This document shows, one piece after another, positions 16,219 through 19,348 of a stretch of 19,348 nucleotides of DNA; the stretch's first letter is position 1; each line of letters opens with the position of its first letter. The notes under the pieces are model-generated. The model saw only the letters and a list, made by a program, of their open reading frames with translations. It made no database searches and was not told where the DNA came from. The DNA comes from Saccoglossus kowalevskii. Lineage: Eukaryota > Hemichordata > Enteropneusta > Harrimaniidae. A program made the position numbers and the translations under genes. The stretch lies in the NCBI RefSeq assembly GCF_000003605.2, contig NW_003155237.1, positions 776,721 to 796,068 of the forward strand, given 5' to 3'.

Positions 16219-16428
16219 GATCTTATTTTTATCAGATTGGTAGCCTCCAGTGCCCGAAAGAATATATTAGTTGTGCGCTGAGGGCGCTCGTAAATAAATC
16301 CCAGGTTGCTCAGGGACACAAAAAATGTACTGTAACACATACCATAGAGGTAAAAGACAGAATGACCTTTACCTCCATGTACATGCAGAGTGAACGTATT
16401 GAACACTGTTACATTGTTAGATGTATTG
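16219..16428 (+). repeat. Dispersed repeat, module A copy
   Basis: The segment from GATCTTATTTTTATCAG through CATTGTTAGATGTATT is closely similar to module B at 17913-18076, in the same orientation about 1.7 kb away. Shared blocks include TCAGATTGGTAGCCTCC, AAGAATATATTAGTTG, GGGCGCTCG and GGGACACAAA. Copy A has an extra palindromic insert (16342-16380) that is missing from B. Its codability is a by-product; no protein family is recognised. Confidence 0.82.
16343..16379. repeat. Hairpin module (second copy), within module A
   Basis: CATAGAGGTAAA (16343-16354) pairs with TTTACCTCCATG (16368-16379) with one mismatch around a 13-nt loop. The stem matches the hairpin at 5788-5817, and the loop again contains an (A)GACAG/CTGTCT block. 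Its absence from module B suggests insertion into module A. Confidence 0.7.
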
Positions 16429-16843
16429 TTTACGAACATCTCAGTTCATGTTCATAACTATGTTGGCTTTACGATTATCAAAACTTAAAAACAAGCAGCC
16501 TGTCGGCTGAGATAGCTCCGCTGTTAGCAATGCACATTGCAATTAAAGAACAGAAGATATCATTAGAAAACGAACAATATGTATAGTATCAAAGCAACAG
16601 GACTTACTGTTTTCAACAAGAATTCAAAAATATCACTTTTCACCAAAAATAATCATCAAAATTAGATAATTGAAGATATCATTACAAAATAAACAAATCT
16701 GAGAGAGGTCCACATGTATCAATATATATGTAATAACAAAGTAATTGGACTTGCGGTTTTCAACAAGAAGTCGAAAATTTCACTTTTTACCAAAAATGAC
16801 AAAAATATTCACCAAAATTAGAGAATTGAAGATATCATCATGA

Positions 16844-17652
16844 GGAACTGTATAATGTATCTTCAGTAATTATTAAAACAAATTTCAGTCTACCTTACAC
16901 CACTACAATTTCAACAGATCTTAGAGCTTTTCAGTTTCAAATTATTCATAGATATATTCCAACGTTTTCAAAACTTTTTGAATGGAAGCGGCTAGTAGCC
17001 TCCCCTCTCTGTGTTATGTGCCATACAGAAATTGAAACCATAGAGCACTTGTTTGTGGAATGCCACTGTGTACAGTCATTGTGGGAAAAACTGCAGCAAA
17101 ACTGTAATTTAATTTCAAATACAGATTGTAATGTATAAATATTATACTTGGCATCTATGAGGTGAAAAATATTATGTTGAATCATTTTATTTTATTGTTT
17201 AAAAAATACATATACAAATGTAGGGGAGAAGCGAAAATCTTATCATTCTTTGGTTTCAAGGCATACATTAAAGACCATGAACATATAGAACATCAACTTG
17301 CTTTAAACAGAGGCAAAATATTATATCATTATCAGAAATGGGAGCCAGTTAGAATTTGGATTAACGGATAGCCACTCATTCAAGCCAGCAGTCAACAAGG
17401 AAGCAAACTGGTTAAAATGTTATTTTGCAATTGTAAATAATTTCTTTTTGGATATTGAAATAGTACAAACAAAACATGACAGCTGGCTTTGAAGGGTACA
17501 AAATAGAAAACACCATATTAGCCCACATCTCATTCTTGTTTTCGTTTCAGTTTTTTTTTTTTTTTTTTTTGTGTATGTATGCTTTTGTTACTGTATATTT
17601 TTATGTTGTGTGAAAAATAAAAAAAAATCTTAAAAAAAATCAAAAAAAAAAA
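16844..17652 (+). mobile_element. Second 5'-truncated LINE tail, nested in the tandem repeat
   Basis: An insertion of about 809 bp is flanked by ATCATGA at 16837-16843 and 17653-17659, a 7-bp target-site duplication. Removing it restores the tandem-repeat sequence across the junction. It carries an ORF2 tail, a 20-nt T run (17551-17570), AATAAA (17616-17621) and an A-rich end. It is a different and more decayed family member than the copy at 14.4 kb. Confidence 0.87.
16845..17371 (+). pseudogene. LINE ORF2 C-terminus, frameshifted
   Basis: The frame opens at the left insertion boundary (ELYNVSSVIIKTNFSLPYT) and continues through DLRAFQFQIIHRYI to a zinc motif C-x2-C-x8-H-x4-C (LCVMCHTEIETIEHLFVEC). 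It then reads SLWEKLQQ and meets TAA at 17136-17138. From about 17135 the homologous sequence continues in another frame (INIILGIYEVKN, then FKKYIYKCRGEAK, then LNRGKILYHYQKW) to TAG at 17369-17371. One short indel near 17130-17136 explains the break. The zinc-motif spacing is identical to that of the other LINE tail. Confidence 0.87.
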
Positions 17653-17763
17653 ATCATGAAATGAACAAATCTGAGAGAGGTCTACCCAAGGTACATATAC
17701 ACCAAGTATCAACGCATTAAGGCTTGTAGTTTTCAAGAAGAAGTCGAAAAAGTAAAACATTGA

Positions 17764-17826
17764 CACAGACGGACGACGACGACGGACGACAGACGACGAC
17801 GACAGACAATCACTCATAAGCTAAAA
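17764..17826 (+). repeat. ACGACG/GACAGACG-rich simple sequence ending in ACTCATAAGCTAA
   Basis: A short run of GACGGACGACGACG-type units directly follows the last partial 150-bp repeat unit and closes with CACTCATAAGCTAAA. This GC-rich cap on an AT-rich repeat is, from memory, the characteristic end of a widespread invertebrate interspersed repeat, so it probably marks the 3' boundary of that element. Confidence 0.6.
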
Positions 17827-17912
17827 AAACAGTGATTAAAGAATAAATTAAAATGAATTAAAAATACAGAGCAGACAACAACAATTAAAGATTTATTCAA
17901 TGAAAAAAACAA

Positions 17913-18076
17913 GATCTTATTTTATCAGATTGGTAGCCTCCACTGCCCAAAAGAATATATTAGTTGCGCGCATGGGGGCGCTCGAGGTTGCTCCGGGACA
18001 CAAACAATGTAACGTAACACATATAGGATGAACGCACGTATAATATATTGAACATTGTTACATTGTTAGATGTATA
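17913..18076 (+). repeat. Dispersed repeat, module B copy
   Basis: The segment runs from GATCTTATTTTATCAG through CATTGTTAGATGTATAAAC. It matches module A with small indels (GCGCGCATGGGGGCGCTCG against GTGCGCTGAGGGCGCTCG) and lacks A's palindromic insert. A and B flank the tandem-repeat/LINE block in direct orientation. Confidence 0.8.
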
Positions 18077-18080
18077 AACC

Positions 18081-19348
18081 TATTCACATATTGTTTTGAT
18101 GACTTCATTATATTTGCTCTTTTGAAACAGTCAAAATACAGAACAATGGAATGATCGCCAAAAAACGACTTGCGTCTCTTCGCTGGTTCCCGGCGTCCTT
18201 TCCAAAATCAGAAATTTCTATATTTGCATAATATACATTTGACAACAATAAAACTGTTCGTAATTATTATTTCCCGTTTGCACTAATTTAACACTGATAT
18301 TCTGTGATATATGACTGCATAATTGCGTTGGTGTTTGGAAATAACACAGACTACGCGGGACATTGTGACTATCATCATAGAGTTTATTGCCTACAGCATT
18401 ATAGCAAAGGTATTAGGCAAAAGAGTTTTGAATACGGACATTGTATTGAATAAAACTTGAAGATAGAATAAATATGTTTAAACTGTTTATTCACTTTTTA
18501 AAAATTACACAACCATGAAAAGTGTAATTTATTCTGTAACAATACACGCCGGTGTCCACTGGTTCCTATAATATTAGAATATGCTATGAGTAACTTTATA
18601 ATCAGTATCGCTTACAACGCATACTACGCTAACGTTCTTGTATGCCGCTACCGGTTTGATATGCATATTAGGGATTGGTCAGTACTTCGGCCTAGGGGGG
18701 GGGGTCGGTGGATCAGTAGGGGGGGTACCCTGTTTTTGATTGTGCGAATAGGGGGGGTCACCTTGTTTTTGATATCATGTTTTCCAGAATTCACACACGC
18801 GCTCATGCATATATTTTTTTTAATTTTATTTCAGAACAAATGATAAAAAAGTTAATCGTACAAATGTGTTCTCAATAATAACTATTACCTATAAATTTGT
18901 TGATGCAAAAAATGTTATAGGCTAAATATTTTGAGGTTAAAGTTGCCAAATAACTAACAGATTATGCAATGCGGCTAGAACCCCAATTATACAGTTAAGT
19001 TTTAAACACATCCCAAGTCCTGGTGCTGCTGATATCAGATTATTTTATTTAAAGTCTGAAGTCACCATTGTATAAGATATTTACTGGATTTATCCAATTA
19101 TAACAGGAGACGAAAAGACAACACAGCAATTAGTACAAAGAGCAGTGACAGTTTTTGTTCAGCAAATCAAAAAAGTTAAATTTGTGAAAATGCTGATATA
19201 TAAATTAAAATAAATGATGAAAAAATAGTTTTTTTGTTTTTTTAACTTTTAAATATGCATATTTTGCTCTGTAAAATACCAAAATCCAACACAAATTTAA
19301 GCAAAATCAAGGTTTCCTTTGTTTTCATAAGCACATAATAATATAATG
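18081..19348. other. No recognisable gene
   Basis: AT-rich sequence after module B. Apart from the G-tract repeat at 18.69-18.77 kb, only homopolymer runs and short AT-rich words are visible. Confidence 0.5.
18693..18773 (+). repeat. G-tract tandem repeat (~32-bp period)
   Basis: Two units beginning TAGGGGGGGT and containing CCTTGTTTTTGAT-like cores start at 18717 and 18749. They are preceded by a related TAGGGGGGGGGGT tract at 18693. G runs are 10, 7 and 7 long (18695-18704, 18719-18725, 18751-18757). The unit is open in the plus frame as Gly-rich text, but this looks like repeat, not gene. Confidence 0.75.

Larger units (their letters stand above)
16168..16461. repeat. 19-bp direct repeats flanking repeat module A
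   Basis: AGTTCATGTTCATAACTAT occurs exactly at 16168-16186 and 16443-16461. The bases that follow, CGATTA(C/T)CAAAAC, also recur (16187-16199 and 16472-16484), but the right copy carries 10 extra bases between the two blocks. The enclosed 256 bp contains module A. This could be a long target-site duplication or a tandem segmental duplication; the second block favours duplication. Confidence 0.7.
16590..17750 (+). repeat. ~150-bp tandem repeat, about 2.5 units, split by a LINE
   Basis: Units are recognised by GGACTT..GGTTTTCAACAAGAAGTC, CACTTTT.ACCAAAAAT, AATTAGA.AATTGAAGATATCAT and AACAAATCTGAGAGAGGTC. Unit 1 starts near 16590 and unit 2 is offset by 147 bp. Unit 2 is interrupted by the LINE at 16844-17652 and resumes at 17660. 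Unit 3 begins near 17715 and is partial. After subtracting the insertion, the spacing to unit 3 is about 158 bp. It appears to be a non-autonomous interspersed repeat of a kind common in marine invertebrate genomes; family not assigned. Confidence 0.75.

Noticed and set aside
16161-16457. Open frames of 92 and 94 codons on both strands
   Set aside because: They coincide with repeat module A, which has a second non-coding copy (module B) with frame-breaking indels.
17530-17817. 95-codon minus-strand frame with Phe- and Lys-rich runs
   Set aside because: It is made of the T run, the A-rich LINE tail and the ACGACG simple repeat read in reverse.

Overview
The window is eukaryotic nuclear DNA, most likely from a marine or other invertebrate animal. 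It is AT-rich by eye and mostly non-coding. It contains a long (AAT)n microsatellite, 5'-truncated LINE tails with target-site duplications, palindromic MITE-like modules, and exons bounded by GT/AG splice sites. No bacterial or viral gene organisation is visible, and the species cannot be fixed from the sequence.

The one recognisable host gene lies on the minus strand, about 12.9 to 7.97 kb. It encodes a bZIP transcription factor of the ATF3/JDP2 (Fos-related) family and is built from small exons that all join in phase 0. Two mutually exclusive first coding exons are visible. Exon 1a (12667-12476, 64 codons) carries an ATF3-type N-terminal block. Exon 1b (9771-9727, 15 codons) lies just downstream of a TATA box. 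Both can splice to a 108-nt basic-region exon (9613-9506), followed by a leucine-zipper exon with the stop (8107-7967). The predicted proteins are 146 and 97 residues. The 108-nt phase-0 basic-region exon matches the classic Fos/ATF3 gene architecture, and the zipper keeps five leucines followed by histidine.

By region: 1-7.9 kb holds no recognisable gene, but has four perfect CRE octamers (TGACGTCA), an 11-bp perfect hairpin and a more GC-rich patch (about 4.93-5.53 kb). 7.97-12.9 kb is the ATF3-like gene; a fifth CRE lies in its last intron, and an (AAT)n array abuts the acceptor of the zipper exon. 12.88-13.03 kb looks like a divergent promoter with two TATA boxes around a CCAAT box and an E-box. 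13.6-13.8 kb is an inverted/direct repeat cluster. 14.39-15.01 kb is a 5'-truncated LINE tail with a clear target-site duplication. 16.17-18.08 kb is a composite repeat block: two copies of a module flank a ~150-bp tandem repeat into which a second LINE tail (16.84-17.65 kb) has inserted. 18.69-18.77 kb has a short G-tract tandem repeat.

The main leads are the two-promoter ATF3-like gene, the microsatellite standing where the polypyrimidine tract of its zipper exon should be, and the surplus of perfect CREs, the site class bound by ATF/CREB proteins, around this gene.
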